Positions 1 to 8,625 of a stretch of DNA of 64,000 nucleotides are shown here, piece after piece. The DNA comes from CAYQJV01 sp964417925 (GTDB lineage Bacteria; Hydrothermota; Tepidihabitantia; B3-TA06; CAYQJV01), in assembly GCA_964417925.1 (NCBI GenBank), contig CAYQJV010000002.1:1-64000 (forward strand), given 5' to 3'. The position numbers were made by a program, and so were the translations under genes. The stretch's first letter is position 1; every line of letters begins with the position of its first letter. Below the pieces are notes generated by a model. It saw only the letters and a program-made list of their open reading frames with translations. It was not told the DNA's origin and searched no databases.

Positions 1-81
1 ATTATAACCCCATCCTTAAGGATTGTCAAACTTTCTGGTTAAGAGGGGTTGACAAAGAAGGAAAGAGGAGTACCATACTTT

Positions 82-1026
82 ATGGTTATTCCTCTCAATC
101 TCGCTCAAAAGCCAACCCCCATTACCTTAATAGATGGATTGATCGAGGGGGTGAGGATTCATATAAAGAGGGACGACCTTACCGGTCTTTATACCTCAGG
201 GAATAAGGTGAGGAAACTTGAGTTCCTCCTTGCCGATGCTTTAGCATCCAGAAAAGACATGGTCATTGTGGCCGGTGGAATTCAGTCCAATTATGTGCGG
301 ACCACTCTGGCTCTCTGCGCTAAACTGGGAATTAAAACAGTAACCTTATTAAAAGGAAAACCAAAAGACCCTCCCGATGGTAACTATCTATTGGACAGAC
401 TCTTTGCTCAGGACTTTCGCTATATCACTGAAGAGGAGTACGAGAGGGTAGAGGAGGTGATGGAGGATGTGGCAAGGGAGTACAGGGCTAAGGGGTATAA
501 CCCATATATCCTTCCCAGGGCTGGTTCAAATGGTCTTGGTGCTATGGGTTATGTGCAAATGGTGGAGGAGGTTAAGGATTATATAAAAGAGAGAAGTATA
601 GATGCGGTCTTTTTAGCCGTAGGTTCTGGAGGGACTTATGCAGGAGCTCTGGCAGGTAAAATGCTTTATGATATCAAAGTCCCATTTTATGGGGTTCTTG
701 TTGAAGAAGACCCCGGGCTTCCGGAAAAGATATCCTCCATCATTTCAGAAATATCTACCATTCTAAATAAAAGGATAGAAGTGGGTCCAGAAGATATAAG
801 ACTTATCTCAGGGTATGTGGGTGAGGGTTATGGGATTCCATATCCCGAGGAACTCGATATCATTAAGAAACTGGCAAGATACGGGATTATCCTCGACCCC
901 GTCTATACTGCCAAAGCCTTTTACGGGATGATATCGGAAAAGGAGAGATTAAAATTTAAAAACCCATTGTTTATACATACTGGAGGAATCTTCAGCATCT
1001 TCTCTTACAGGTCTCATCTGTTTTAG
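82..1026 (+). CDS. D-cysteine desulfhydrase / ACC deaminase family PLP enzyme
   Basis: A fold-type II PLP-dependent enzyme of the D-cysteine desulfhydrase/1-aminocyclopropane-1-carboxylate deaminase family. It carries the family signature GNKVRKLEF near residue 40, where K42 should bind PLP, and GGIQSNY about 30 residues later. Most members read GGIQSNH; Tyr replaces His here. A glycine-rich phosphate loop (GSGGTYAG) and a C-terminal HTGG complete the fold. The frame can be extended to a TTG at 49, but the ATG at 82 has gaggag 11 nt upstream and gives the usual length of about 314 residues. Substrate choice between D-cysteine and ACC cannot be read from sequence. The gene is visibly richer in G+C than the housekeeping genes downstream. 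It lies outside the cassette array, on the opposite strand. Confidence 0.85.
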   Translation: MVIPLNLAQKPTPITLIDGLIEGVRIHIKRDDLTGLYTSGNKVRKLEFLLADALASRKDMVIVAGGIQSNYVRTTLALCAKLGIKTVTLLKGKPKDPPDGNYLLDRLFAQDFRYITEEEYERVEEVMEDVAREYRAKGYNPYILPRAGSNGLGAMGYVQMVEEVKDYIKERSIDAVFLAVGSGGTYAGALAGKMLYDIKVPFYGVLVEEDPGLPEKISSIISEISTILNKRIEVGPEDIRLISGYVGEGYGIPYPEELDIIKKLARYGIILDPVYTAKAFYGMISEKERLKFKNPLFIHTGGIFSIFSYRSHLF

Positions 1027-1097
1027 ATTCATAAAAATAGATGAGTCAAGAGTCCTTACTCATTCAACTTCAAAACATCCTCCTTATTCTATTCGTT

Positions 1098-1211
1098 AAA
1101 CCGCATGGCGTATAATATCGGCTTATGCGAAGTTCGTGAGCGTAGCGAACGATTTGGAAAACCGAAGTGCAAGAAGTTTCCCTATAAGACGTATCAGGCG
1201 AGGTGAGCGGA
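1098..1211 (-). repeat. degenerate attC-like site (distal end of cassette array)
   Basis: This stretch follows the stop of the methyltransferase gene on the minus strand. It keeps the inner block seen in the other four sites: gaagt, a small hairpin (ttcg...cgaa), then atttgg. The outer arms are eroded: CTTATA on one side can still pair with a TATAAG-like stretch on the other, but the terminal CGCCTAAC/GTTAGGCG boxes are only partly recognisable (tcgcctgatac). It is probably the last site of the array. The exact boundaries are estimated. Confidence 0.5.
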
Positions 1212-1223
1212 AGGGCACCGTGC

Positions 1224-1973
1224 TTATTTCTTAGAAACGGTAATTAATCTGAATTTGTCCAGTTTTTTATATTTTATATCGTAATCTCCATAAAAATCCT
1301 GAAATTTGAATTCATTTGTTTCAAGAAAATATCTCATTTCTTGTGGGAAGAACAATCTGAATTTAGTAAAGTCAGATTTCAACTTTTTGTTATCTTTTAA
1401 TCTATAAACAGTTCTTCTTTCAATTAACCATTGATTTCTTTCGTCTATTTCTCTTTCCATTATAAATTTTAAGTTAAGTTTAGGGTACTTTTCGATTTCT
1501 ATTTTTTTAAATTTTATTTTAGATAGAAAAGCGATGGGGTTAAATGTTTCTATTATTAGAATCCCCCCTCTTTTCAAAGCTTTATAAAATGATTTCAATG
1601 CAGCAACCACATCTTTGTTGGAGATATTATAGCAAAAAGTTGTGCACAAACAGATTATAGCATCAAATTGATTTGAATAATTAAACTTCCTCATATCTTT
1701 AACTTCAAACTTAAGATGAGGATATTTCTCTTTAGCAAATTTAATCATATTCTTATTCAAATCAATTCCCACACCAGTAAAACCAAGTTGGAAAAGTTTA
1801 TTCAAATGAGAACCAGTGCCACAACCAACATCAAAAACATTCTCAACCTTTCCGTATTTTTTGAATACTTTTTCTAAGAAAACTGCTTCTCTATTAAATC
1901 TGTCTTTGCTGAGTTCTTCCCAAATTTCAGGATTGTCAAAATAATATTTCTCAACTTGATATTTGCTTGTCAT
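1224..1973 (-). CDS. class I SAM-dependent methyltransferase
   Basis: A 249-residue Rossmann-fold methyltransferase of the methyltransferase-11/25 type. SAM-binding motif I (VFDVGCGTGSHL) is near residue 46, motif II ends in the acidic GIDLN, a motif IV-like DAIICLCTTF follows, and LKRGGILIIETFNP is the post-motif strand. The C-terminal half is a beta-rich lid with aromatic residues, as in small-molecule methyltransferases. The substrate is unknown. The gene sits alone between two attC-like repeats, so it looks like a single-gene cassette. Its start has no Shine-Dalgarno sequence, but a TATAAT-like box lies about 30 nt upstream, so the cassette may carry its own promoter. Confidence 0.85.
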   Translation of the reverse strand: MTSKYQVEKYYFDNPEIWEELSKDRFNREAVFLEKVFKKYGKVENVFDVGCGTGSHLNKLFQLGFTGVGIDLNKNMIKFAKEKYPHLKFEVKDMRKFNYSNQFDAIICLCTTFCYNISNKDVVAALKSFYKALKRGGILIIETFNPIAFLSKIKFKKIEIEKYPKLNLKFIMEREIDERNQWLIERRTVYRLKDNKKLKSDFTKFRLFFPQEMRYFLETNEFKFQDFYGDYDIKYKKLDKFRLITVSKK

Positions 1974-2034
1974 ATTCTTAAATAAGAAGCCGGACTTAAT
2001 AAAATTATATTTTTAGGTGCCGTAACCCAATGTT

Positions 2035-2126
2035 CGCCTCACGTCTGGCGGGTATCTGAAGTCCGAGCGACAGCGAAGGATTTGGGCGGAGGCGTAAGTC
2101 GAAGCCGGATACCCGCCTGTTGTGCG
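2035..2126 (-). repeat. attC-like recombination site between cassettes 4 and 5
   Basis: On the plus strand the outer boxes are CGCCTCAC and GTTGTGCG, imperfect complements. The inner arms pair well: GGCGGGTATC on the left, GATACCCGCC on the right (rotated by one base). The spacer between outer and inner arms is longer on the left (GTCT) than on the right (one base), giving the asymmetry typical of folded attC sites. The centre holds gaagt, a hairpin, atttgggcgg, and a second hairpin ending in gaagcc, as in the sister sites. Confidence 0.7.
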
Positions 2127-2220
2127 ATGTGCGATAGCACCGAAGCGAAGCGGAGAGTCGCCCGAAGCCCCATTTACTTGCCTCCCTTAAGCCTTTCAAT
2201 TTCCTTCTTTATTTCTTCGA

Positions 2221-2844
2221 TCACTTCTGGGTTATAAATTTCTTTTTTGTTGTCTTTTTGATTGAGAATACAATAAACACTTTTCCACCAAAATTTTCCT
2301 CAAATTTCTTATGTGTTCTACCAAGCCATTCCTTCCATCTGTAGATTTCTGGAGTTTGTTCATATGTTATGGGTTTTATTTGCAAACCAATATACTTATC
2401 TCCAACTTGAATATAAAAATCCACATTGTAAAGCCTGTCCCACTCATCAGGTGCAGGTTTTATCTCCACACCCAAATCTCTCTGTAATTTTCCGTATATT
2501 GTTCTTATTTCTGTTAGATAGCCATCATAAGTCCTATTAATTACAAGATTGTAAATATACTGGATACAGTCTTCTTCCGTCACTTCCTCAATTTCTGCCT
2601 GAATAACTTCTGTAATTTTTACATACAACTTTCTACCCAGATCTTCAATATACTCCTTAGGAGATAAAGAAATATCTTTGTTTTTGAGAAAATCAGCAAG
2701 TTTTTTGTAATAAAAATCTTCCCAATCCTTGATCGTTTTGGGACTGCATTCACGGATCCATTGAGATACTGGTCCAACGCTGTTTTTCTTATTCAGTCCC
2801 CATCTGTTTGTCGCCATATTTAATATCCATTCTTTTGCCATCAT
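2221..2844 (-). CDS. MjaI-like (CTAG) type II restriction endonuclease, 3' end frameshifted
   Basis: The N-terminus (EWILNMATNRWGL) and overall layout resemble the MjaI restriction endonuclease family, whose MjaI member cuts CTAG. The likely PD-(D/E)XK core is VDFYIQVGDKYIGLQIKP, with D142 and Q155/K157. The gene overlaps the 3' end of the methyltransferase gene by 4 nt (ATGA), so the pair is translationally coupled. The frame stops at 2221 after a lysine-rich tail. Adding one A to either of two A-runs (complement of 2243-2248 or 2255-2259) would instead continue through NPEVIEEIKKEIERLKGG to a TAA at 2174-2176, a more natural C-terminus. So this is either a real frameshift that may weaken the enzyme or a homopolymer sequence error. 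The second ATG at 2841 is also a possible start. Confidence 0.8.
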   Translation of the reverse strand: MMAKEWILNMATNRWGLNKKNSVGPVSQWIRECSPKTIKDWEDFYYKKLADFLKNKDISLSPKEYIEDLGRKLYVKITEVIQAEIEEVTEEDCIQYIYNLVINRTYDGYLTEIRTIYGKLQRDLGVEIKPAPDEWDRLYNVDFYIQVGDKYIGLQIKPITYEQTPEIYRWKEWLGRTHKKFEENFGGKVFIVFSIKKTTKKKFITQK

Positions 2845-4085
2845 TTCACCTCTTTTTCTAATTCAATAAACTTTGTTTTATACTTATAATCTTTTGTCTT
2901 CTCCGCCTTGGCCATTCCAGATTTTATTAAAAAAGCATTCACGAAAATCCTATTTTTTAAATAGACATAGGCGCTAACTGTATTCTCATCTAAGACTGAT
3001 CCATTATCAAATTTAAGATAAACCTCCTTTTTCAAAATACGACTTTGCAAATATTTTAGAGCTTTTTCTTTATCAATTACTTTTACACCCAAAAACTTAA
3101 CAAGTAGACCGGTATTTAATTTAATAGTTTGCTCATCTATAATGTTAACAACTCTGTAAAGTCTATCGTTTTTAAATTTGAATTTCTTAGGATCTATTTT
3201 TGGCTTGGCATCTTTAATCCTTGGAACATAGTCAATCTCCTCAATATCTATTGGTACCTGTCGCCTTATTATTTGAATGTTTTCGTTGAATTGCAGTAGG
3301 CTCTGCTTTAGCCCGAGTTTTTCTTTTATCACCTCCAAAAATTTATCATTTATTTCATAACCTATTGCATTTCTATTTAGACTTAAAGCTGCTTTTACAG
3401 TGGTACCACTTCCCAGAAAAGGATCAAGAACAGTATCCCTCACAAAAGTATACATTCTTATCAGTCTTTTTGGTAACTCTTCAGGAAACATGGCTTCGTG
3501 TTCTATCTGCCTTGCGCCACCAAAATACCAATGTCCGTAAAAATACTCTTTCCATTCTTCTTTTGTTAGTTTAGATTTTTCTTTAATTTCCTTTGAGATT
3601 CTTCCACTCTTTCCAGGTTTTTTAAAAATGAGTATAAATTCATAGTCAATCTCAATCATTCCATTAGGCGGATAAGGATAGGAACCCATTACATTTGCTC
3701 CACCTGTCGTGTTCATTGTGGTTTTCTTCTGCCAGATTATTGAACCCATAAAGTCAAAACCTATATCTTCGCATTGAGCTATAAATTCGGCGTGTAGTGG
3801 TATAATTTTGTATCTGCCATAAATTATAGACCTTGCGAATTGATCGCCTATGTTTATTGCTAATCTCCGTCCCGGTTTAAGAACACGATAACATTCTTTC
3901 CATACCCTGTATAAATCTTTCAAATATTCATGCAAGCTTTCTCCATAACCAATCTGTCCGGGAGCTCCGTAATCTTTAATATGCCAGTAAGGTGGAGAAG
4001 TAACAACTAAATCCACACTGTTATCATCAATTTCTATCATCTTTCGACTATCACCGATTATTATTCTCGCCCAGTTATTCATCAT
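2841..4085 (-). CDS. DNA methyltransferase (beta-class, N4-cytosine type) with SNase-like C-terminal domain
   Basis: This enzyme methylates DNA and should protect the host from the adjoining MjaI-like endonuclease. Catalytic motif IV is TSPPYW (residues 29-34), the SPPY form usual in N4-cytosine enzymes. SAM motif I, DPFLGSGTT (221-229), follows it, giving the beta order. Target recognition probably lies at about 85-210. Residues ~308-410 are an additional domain: RVVNIIDEQTI, VKFLGVKVID, AYVYLKNRIFVNAFLIKSGMAKA and a final FIELEKEV follow the layout of staphylococcal-nuclease-like (SNase) domains. The nuclease catalytic residues are not obvious, so it may only bind DNA. With the endonuclease the gene forms a two-gene cassette between attC-like sites. 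An ATGATG start allows M1 or M2. Confidence 0.88.
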   Translation of the reverse strand: MMNNWARIIIGDSRKMIEIDDNSVDLVVTSPPYWHIKDYGAPGQIGYGESLHEYLKDLYRVWKECYRVLKPGRRLAINIGDQFARSIIYGRYKIIPLHAEFIAQCEDIGFDFMGSIIWQKKTTMNTTGGANVMGSYPYPPNGMIEIDYEFILIFKKPGKSGRISKEIKEKSKLTKEEWKEYFYGHWYFGGARQIEHEAMFPEELPKRLIRMYTFVRDTVLDPFLGSGTTVKAALSLNRNAIGYEINDKFLEVIKEKLGLKQSLLQFNENIQIIRRQVPIDIEEIDYVPRIKDAKPKIDPKKFKFKNDRLYRVVNIIDEQTIKLNTGLLVKFLGVKVIDKEKALKYLQSRILKKEVYLKFDNGSVLDENTVSAYVYLKNRIFVNAFLIKSGMAKAEKTKDYKYKTKFIELEKEVK

Positions 4086-4142
4086 TTCACCCTATATAAT
4101 TCCCAAGTATTAACATTTCTACAAAGGGGCTTCGAGCGATTT

Positions 4143-4229
4143 CGGACAACGTTTGGCGGGTATCTAAAGTCGCCGAAGGCAATTTGGGTGAGGGCTGAAA
4201 GCCCGAACCACATACCCGCTTGTTAGGCG
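4143..4229 (-). repeat. attC-like recombination site between cassettes 3 and 4
   Basis: The outer boxes on the plus strand are CGGACAAC and a perfect GTTAGGCG. The inner arms GGCGGGTAT and ATACCCGC pair. The left spacer (GTTT) is longer than the right one (TT). The centre reads aaagt, a perfect small hairpin (tcgccgaaggc), aatttgggtg, then the hairpin gggctgaaagccc. Beyond the right box a further GC-rich hairpin (about 4230-4275) reaches the stop of the next gene, as it does at the 8.7 kb site. Confidence 0.75.
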
Positions 4230-4283
4230 ACCCGAAGGGCAAGCCACGACAGTGGCGAAGCGTTTCGCTTGGCGGTCTCAAGT

Positions 4284-4682
4284 TCAATCCTCCTTCAATC
4301 GTCTTATAGGTGTCTGTTTGACAGTAAATTTTGTAGGAAATTTCTTCATTACTTCTTTTTTATCATATCCTGCTTCTGAAACTACTATCATAGGCATTTC
4401 AATTAAATAATGTCCTCTTTCAACGAATGCATTTAAATCCTCAATGGCCTCTCTTAATCCTGGCTTTTCGCCTTCTATTGGTATTGGTAACCTAACCTCA
4501 AATTTTTGTCCGAATATTTTTAAGGTTATCTCAATCCACAATATACTGTCAGGTCTGTCTTTTTTATGAGTATCTCGAGGATTTAGAGAGAGAATAACAT
4601 CCGCATTTCCTATTTTAAAAGTTTCAGTTCCCTTATATTTTAGAAGAGCATTATATATTTCACTTTCTTTAACTTCAGGCAT
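4284..4682 (-). CDS. hypothetical protein, third gene of ATPase operon
   Basis: A 132-residue soluble protein that I do not recognise. It is mixed alpha/beta, with alternating hydrophobic strands (ILWIEITLKIFGQKFEVRLPIPI) and a basic C-terminus. There is no signal peptide, membrane segment or known catalytic motif. The ATG follows the stop of the coiled-coil gene with no gap, and the Shine-Dalgarno (gaggagag) lies inside that gene, so translation is coupled. It closes a three-gene cassette bounded by attC-like sites. Its constant place after a P-loop ATPase and a coiled-coil protein suggests a shared complex; the function is unknown. Confidence 0.7.
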   Translation of the reverse strand: MPEVKESEIYNALLKYKGTETFKIGNADVILSLNPRDTHKKDRPDSILWIEITLKIFGQKFEVRLPIPIEGEKPGLREAIEDLNAFVERGHYLIEMPMIVVSEAGYDKKEVMKKFPTKFTVKQTPIRRLKED

Positions 4683-5741
4683 TTAACTCTCCTCCTTTAA
4701 ACCTTTCAAGAAAATTGGACGTAAACGTTCCAGAGATTTTTTGACTTCATCCAGTTCAATATCCTCTGGGAAACTTTCTTCACCTTTTAGGAATTTGAAA
4801 ATCCTCATTCCACTTTCGTCAAGGTGTTCTAAACTTTTCTTTTTTATTTCTTCTAAAAGTTCTTGGAGTTCTGGCAGAGTTTTCTCGTTTAATTCCGACT
4901 CCTCTAACGTTTCACTACCAAATGATCTCAAAACAGACAAATACATTTTTATCTCATCGATTAATCTTTCTTTTTCTCTACTATATTCATCTTGCATTTC
5001 TTTGATGATAGATTGAGCATCTTTATGAGATCTGCTTTTTACTTTTTCTTTAATTTCTTCTTCTAGAAGCCCCAAATCATGTACTAAGTTGTTAATTTTT
5101 TCACTTGTATCATTTAAGTCACTTATAAGTTCTTCAAATTTAATAGAGTAATCTATCAAAATCCCAAAACTACTTAAATAATCAAAATTCGAAAGGGCCT
5201 CCTCGGCATCATCTATAAAAGTTGTGTCTCTTAATGTCCTTATTATAAGTTCCCGCTTAAATTGTTCATTTATATTCCTATTGGCAATATCTTTGACCCG
5301 CGGACCAATATCTAAAATATCTTGGAGTCTTTGAATGATAATTTCAGGACTTTCAATAAGCCACTTTTCTATTTCTCTTGCTTCAATTAGAATATTCGCA
5401 ACAATTTCATCAATTTTATTTATTTCCTTAAAGTATTTTAAAATATCATCAATAAGTTCTGTGTTATCGAAAATCTCATCAGGTATCTTTTCTACATCAA
5501 TTCCTATTTTCTTCAATTTTTCCTTATTCTTATGTCTTAGCGGATTAACAATCGCTCTTTCCAGCGACTTTATAAACTTCTTAACTTTATCCTCAGACCA
5601 GTCGCTTATTGTGGTGGGAAGCATTTTTCTTTCGTCAGGCGATATTGTCATAGATTTCTCTATCAAATCATCCAATTTTTTAGAAATATCTTCAGCAGTC
5701 CAAATTTTTCTTTGAATTATATCAGTGATGTTTTCTACCAT
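4683..5741 (-). CDS. coiled-coil hypothetical protein, second gene of ATPase operon
   Basis: A 352-residue, strongly charged protein that is almost entirely helical. Heptad-like segments rich in E, K, I and L run from about residue 195 to 330 (for example EKINNLVHDLGLLEEEIKEK), and an earlier helical part covers residues 10-190. There is no signal peptide, membrane segment or enzyme motif. It starts 1 nt after the stop of the ATPase gene, whose end supplies the Shine-Dalgarno aggagagg. The large ATPase also ends in a long coiled coil, so the two may pair through these helices. I do not recognise a family. Confidence 0.72.
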   Translation of the reverse strand: MVENITDIIQRKIWTAEDISKKLDDLIEKSMTISPDERKMLPTTISDWSEDKVKKFIKSLERAIVNPLRHKNKEKLKKIGIDVEKIPDEIFDNTELIDDILKYFKEINKIDEIVANILIEAREIEKWLIESPEIIIQRLQDILDIGPRVKDIANRNINEQFKRELIIRTLRDTTFIDDAEEALSNFDYLSSFGILIDYSIKFEELISDLNDTSEKINNLVHDLGLLEEEIKEKVKSRSHKDAQSIIKEMQDEYSREKERLIDEIKMYLSVLRSFGSETLEESELNEKTLPELQELLEEIKKKSLEHLDESGMRIFKFLKGEESFPEDIELDEVKKSLERLRPIFLKGLKEES

Positions 5742-5742
5742 T

Positions 5743-8583
5743 TTAATCCTCTCCTTTTATTTGACTAAGCCTATTATCAATATTATTTAATGTATCTTCC
5801 AACTCGGTTATTTTCTGGGAAATTTCATCCAAGTATTCTCTGTTTTCCTCAGCTCTTTCTTTGATATCCTCCAAACTAAGTGTACCTTCTATCTTTGTGT
5901 TTGCTTCAATTATTTTGTCCAAATCCTTCTTCTTTATCCCTAAGAATTTCATAGCTTTTCTGTATTCTAAGAAATTTCTTTTCAAATTCTCTGCTGATTC
6001 TTGTAAATCTTCTAGTGCCCTTTCAGTATCGCTACATAAATCATCCAATTCTGTAATATCGTCATCAATTTCTTCTATATTCTCACTAAGCAGTATAATT
6101 ATAGATTTTACTACATCTGAAGAGTTGCTGGATCTGTTAATCACTTCTAAGAGTCTCTTAAATCCATTAAGAGATTTAACTAATCTTTCGTAATCTCCAA
6201 AATCTATTCCATCTAAACCAAAAGTATTTGCTCTTTTTTCCAGATTATAACACTTTTCTAAAGTAGGAATTATTTCATTTTTTAACTTTAGCGATATATT
6301 CTGTATTTCTTCCTCTTCTATGTCAAATTCTTTCCTAGTTACTATCCAAATTGCTTCTAGTAAACGATTTACATCTTCGTCGGGATGTAACTTTAGGAAA
6401 TCATCGAGCCTAAGTATACGTGCCAAATCCTCTAATTTTTCTTTTTCATCTTTTCTCCAATAGTTTCTCAATCCTTCAATGATCTCGGTATCTCTTATCT
6501 TACCACCTTTTGTTCGATACGGTAGCAATCGATCTGGTAGTCTCGTATGTCCTCCCTTTCCAGGTGCCTCTCTTCCAGAAATTAGAAATCGCAAATCTCC
6601 TATTCCTTTACCTTCTCTACCGCCTTTGAAAAGTTCCCTAATATCTGCTAACAAAAGTTTCTCCTCTGGCTTTAGATTGGCAAACACTAATGCTACACCA
6701 CTTATTGCCACCTTTCTATGCCCAATCTGTTTCTTTCCCCATACATCGTCTGAATATGGAGGTTTCCCTTTGTAAATAAGTTCGGGTTTAGGGAGAGAGT
6801 CTTGTACAGTATCATTTAAAGCCTTACCGTAAATATCAGCCTTTCTAGAAAGTAAAAGATCCTCCTTATTTTCCTTAAATTCTTTTAATATCTCCATTAA
6901 ATCTCTGGGAATATTATCAAGTTCTCCAGATGCGCTCAGTAGAAAGTCTGTGAGTAAGTGTGGTAGGTATTCTATTCTAAGTTTGTCTCTATTTTCCAAC
7001 CATCTAAGAAGAGGTTCAGTGTCTGTTTTTATATTTTCTCCATGAGGTAAGAAGCATAAAACTCCTTTGCCATCAGGTAATGCTGAATCGAGAAATTCAT
7101 CTGATTTCCAATATTCATTAAAATCTCTTTGGGATGCAAAGAAAAGCACTGTTATATCTCCCTCAGTCCACTTCCATATAGGAAGACCTCGTCCTTCCCA
7201 TCTTTGTTTCATATCCGCTGGCACATAATTTCTTACAATTGGATTCATAGTGGGGAACGGAAACACTTCTCTGATTTCTCCAATTGATAATGGAAGACCT
7301 ACTTCCACTTCTTTATATTCCCAAAGTTTTCCTATGATCCCGTAAACTGCTGCGTGCTCTTCTTTTGTTCTTTCGTATAGACTAAGTATTTCTCCAAATC
7401 TTTTTGAAAGTTCTGGACTTCCATGTTCATATTCAAGAAAATGGTCTAATGTAATAGAAAACAACTCAGGTAAGTCATCTTCATCCACATACGTTAACCA
7501 GTTTTCATCTGATAGCGTACGAACAGTCTTTTTGAAATATTCTGCTAAAAGTATCGCATTATCTTTGCTTATTTTAAATGCTTCTATTAATTTGTCTGCA
7601 AGTTCTCCAACATTAAGATTTTCAGTATCTATGACGTATCGTCTCGCTTTTTCCATTTTCTTAGGAGAAAGCTTAAATAAATATGGGACTTGAGAAGGAT
7701 TGATCTTATCAATTACCGCAGGAGGTACCTCGGTTGGTGGTTGACCGATAGGATCTAATTCTGTTCTTAGAATTCTGGAAGTCTCATCAGAATCTAAAGA
7801 GTGGTTTAATCTTTTAAGAACATCTATTGTTTTAAATAATTGTCTTGCTTTTCCTCTTGAAAACCACCAGCAAGAATTGCTTCTTCCTGCATCACTGATT
7901 ATGTTTTCACGAATATATTTAACATCAGCAGAAGGTATAACTATTCTCTTGACTCTGTCTCTATCGGCACCACCAAGTTCATAGATTCCAGCTGGTGCAA
8001 ATGCTAAAAACTTAAGATGCGTTTTGCTTTCGAGCCACTCTCTCAAAGGTGACCTATCTTTTGTTTGAACAATGTTTTGAAGATTTCCATACTGTCCTTC
8101 CAATTCATCTACAAGCAGAATTATTTTTGTGTTTTCAGAGATGCTATGGGAGAATTTCTCTATAATCCTGTCAATGAGAGGTGGACAATCTTTTCTCATT
8201 TTTCCTCTCGGATCTATGATATTTTCTAATCCTGCACGATCTCCATTATTAAGACATCTTCTTATTTCGTCTATCTTCTTTTCAACTAAAGAATACACTT
8301 CACCTGGTGTCCATTGATGTTCTTCTGTTTCTTTAATTATTTCTCTAAATAAATCTTCAGCGAGAAAGTATAAAGGTATAATTTCCTTTTCAATTGAATA
8401 TTTATGAATCTGATAAAGAAGCAGCGTTTTACCTATCCCATATGTTCCTAAAATAGCATATGCAAAAGATTCTATGGATGTCCCATTTTTATAGTTCTCT
8501 AATATACGTTGAATTTCTCTATCTATATTTTCATGTTCTTTGGAGAGAGGTTCCCATTTTGCCTCATAATTGGCTACTATCAT
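5743..8583 (-). CDS. large P-loop ATPase with C-terminal coiled coil, candidate defence protein
   Basis: A 946-residue AAA+/STAND-like ATPase. Walker A is GTYGIGKT (46-53) and Walker B is ILLVDE (155-160), followed by a sensor-like strand (LKFLAFAPAGIYEL). The middle (~300-680) is an unassigned mixed region, including aromatic-rich WKWTEGDITVLFFASQRDF. The last ~220 residues are helical coiled coil (for example ITELEDTLNNIDNRLSQI). The N-terminal ATPase with a very long extension recalls BREX BrxC/PglY-type or other phage-defence ATPases, but I cannot place it in a named family. The start has an excellent Shine-Dalgarno (ggaggtg). It heads a tightly coupled three-gene operon of about 4.3 kb lying between two attC-like sites. 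Confidence 0.82.
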   Translation of the reverse strand: MIVANYEAKWEPLSKEHENIDREIQRILENYKNGTSIESFAYAILGTYGIGKTLLLYQIHKYSIEKEIIPLYFLAEDLFREIIKETEEHQWTPGEVYSLVEKKIDEIRRCLNNGDRAGLENIIDPRGKMRKDCPPLIDRIIEKFSHSISENTKIILLVDELEGQYGNLQNIVQTKDRSPLREWLESKTHLKFLAFAPAGIYELGGADRDRVKRIVIPSADVKYIRENIISDAGRSNSCWWFSRGKARQLFKTIDVLKRLNHSLDSDETSRILRTELDPIGQPPTEVPPAVIDKINPSQVPYLFKLSPKKMEKARRYVIDTENLNVGELADKLIEAFKISKDNAILLAEYFKKTVRTLSDENWLTYVDEDDLPELFSITLDHFLEYEHGSPELSKRFGEILSLYERTKEEHAAVYGIIGKLWEYKEVEVGLPLSIGEIREVFPFPTMNPIVRNYVPADMKQRWEGRGLPIWKWTEGDITVLFFASQRDFNEYWKSDEFLDSALPDGKGVLCFLPHGENIKTDTEPLLRWLENRDKLRIEYLPHLLTDFLLSASGELDNIPRDLMEILKEFKENKEDLLLSRKADIYGKALNDTVQDSLPKPELIYKGKPPYSDDVWGKKQIGHRKVAISGVALVFANLKPEEKLLLADIRELFKGGREGKGIGDLRFLISGREAPGKGGHTRLPDRLLPYRTKGGKIRDTEIIEGLRNYWRKDEKEKLEDLARILRLDDFLKLHPDEDVNRLLEAIWIVTRKEFDIEEEEIQNISLKLKNEIIPTLEKCYNLEKRANTFGLDGIDFGDYERLVKSLNGFKRLLEVINRSSNSSDVVKSIIILLSENIEEIDDDITELDDLCSDTERALEDLQESAENLKRNFLEYRKAMKFLGIKKKDLDKIIEANTKIEGTLSLEDIKERAEENREYLDEISQKITELEDTLNNIDNRLSQIKGED

Positions 8584-8625
8584 TTTTTACACCTCCATTA
8601 TATTTTAGACCGCCAAGCGAAATGT

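Noticed and set aside
2005..2199. A 64-codon minus-strand frame through the 2.1-kb repeat
   Set aside because: It lies across an attC-like repeat whose sequence is explained by DNA pairing; it has no Shine-Dalgarno site and no protein-like composition.
4087..4287. A 66-codon minus-strand frame through the 4.2-kb repeat
   Set aside because: Same reason: an open frame produced by GC-rich hairpins between two real genes.
5743..8583. Calling the large ATPase BrxC or PglY
   Set aside because: Only the P-loop region and overall size are similar; the partner genes of BREX (pglX, pglZ, brxL) are absent.
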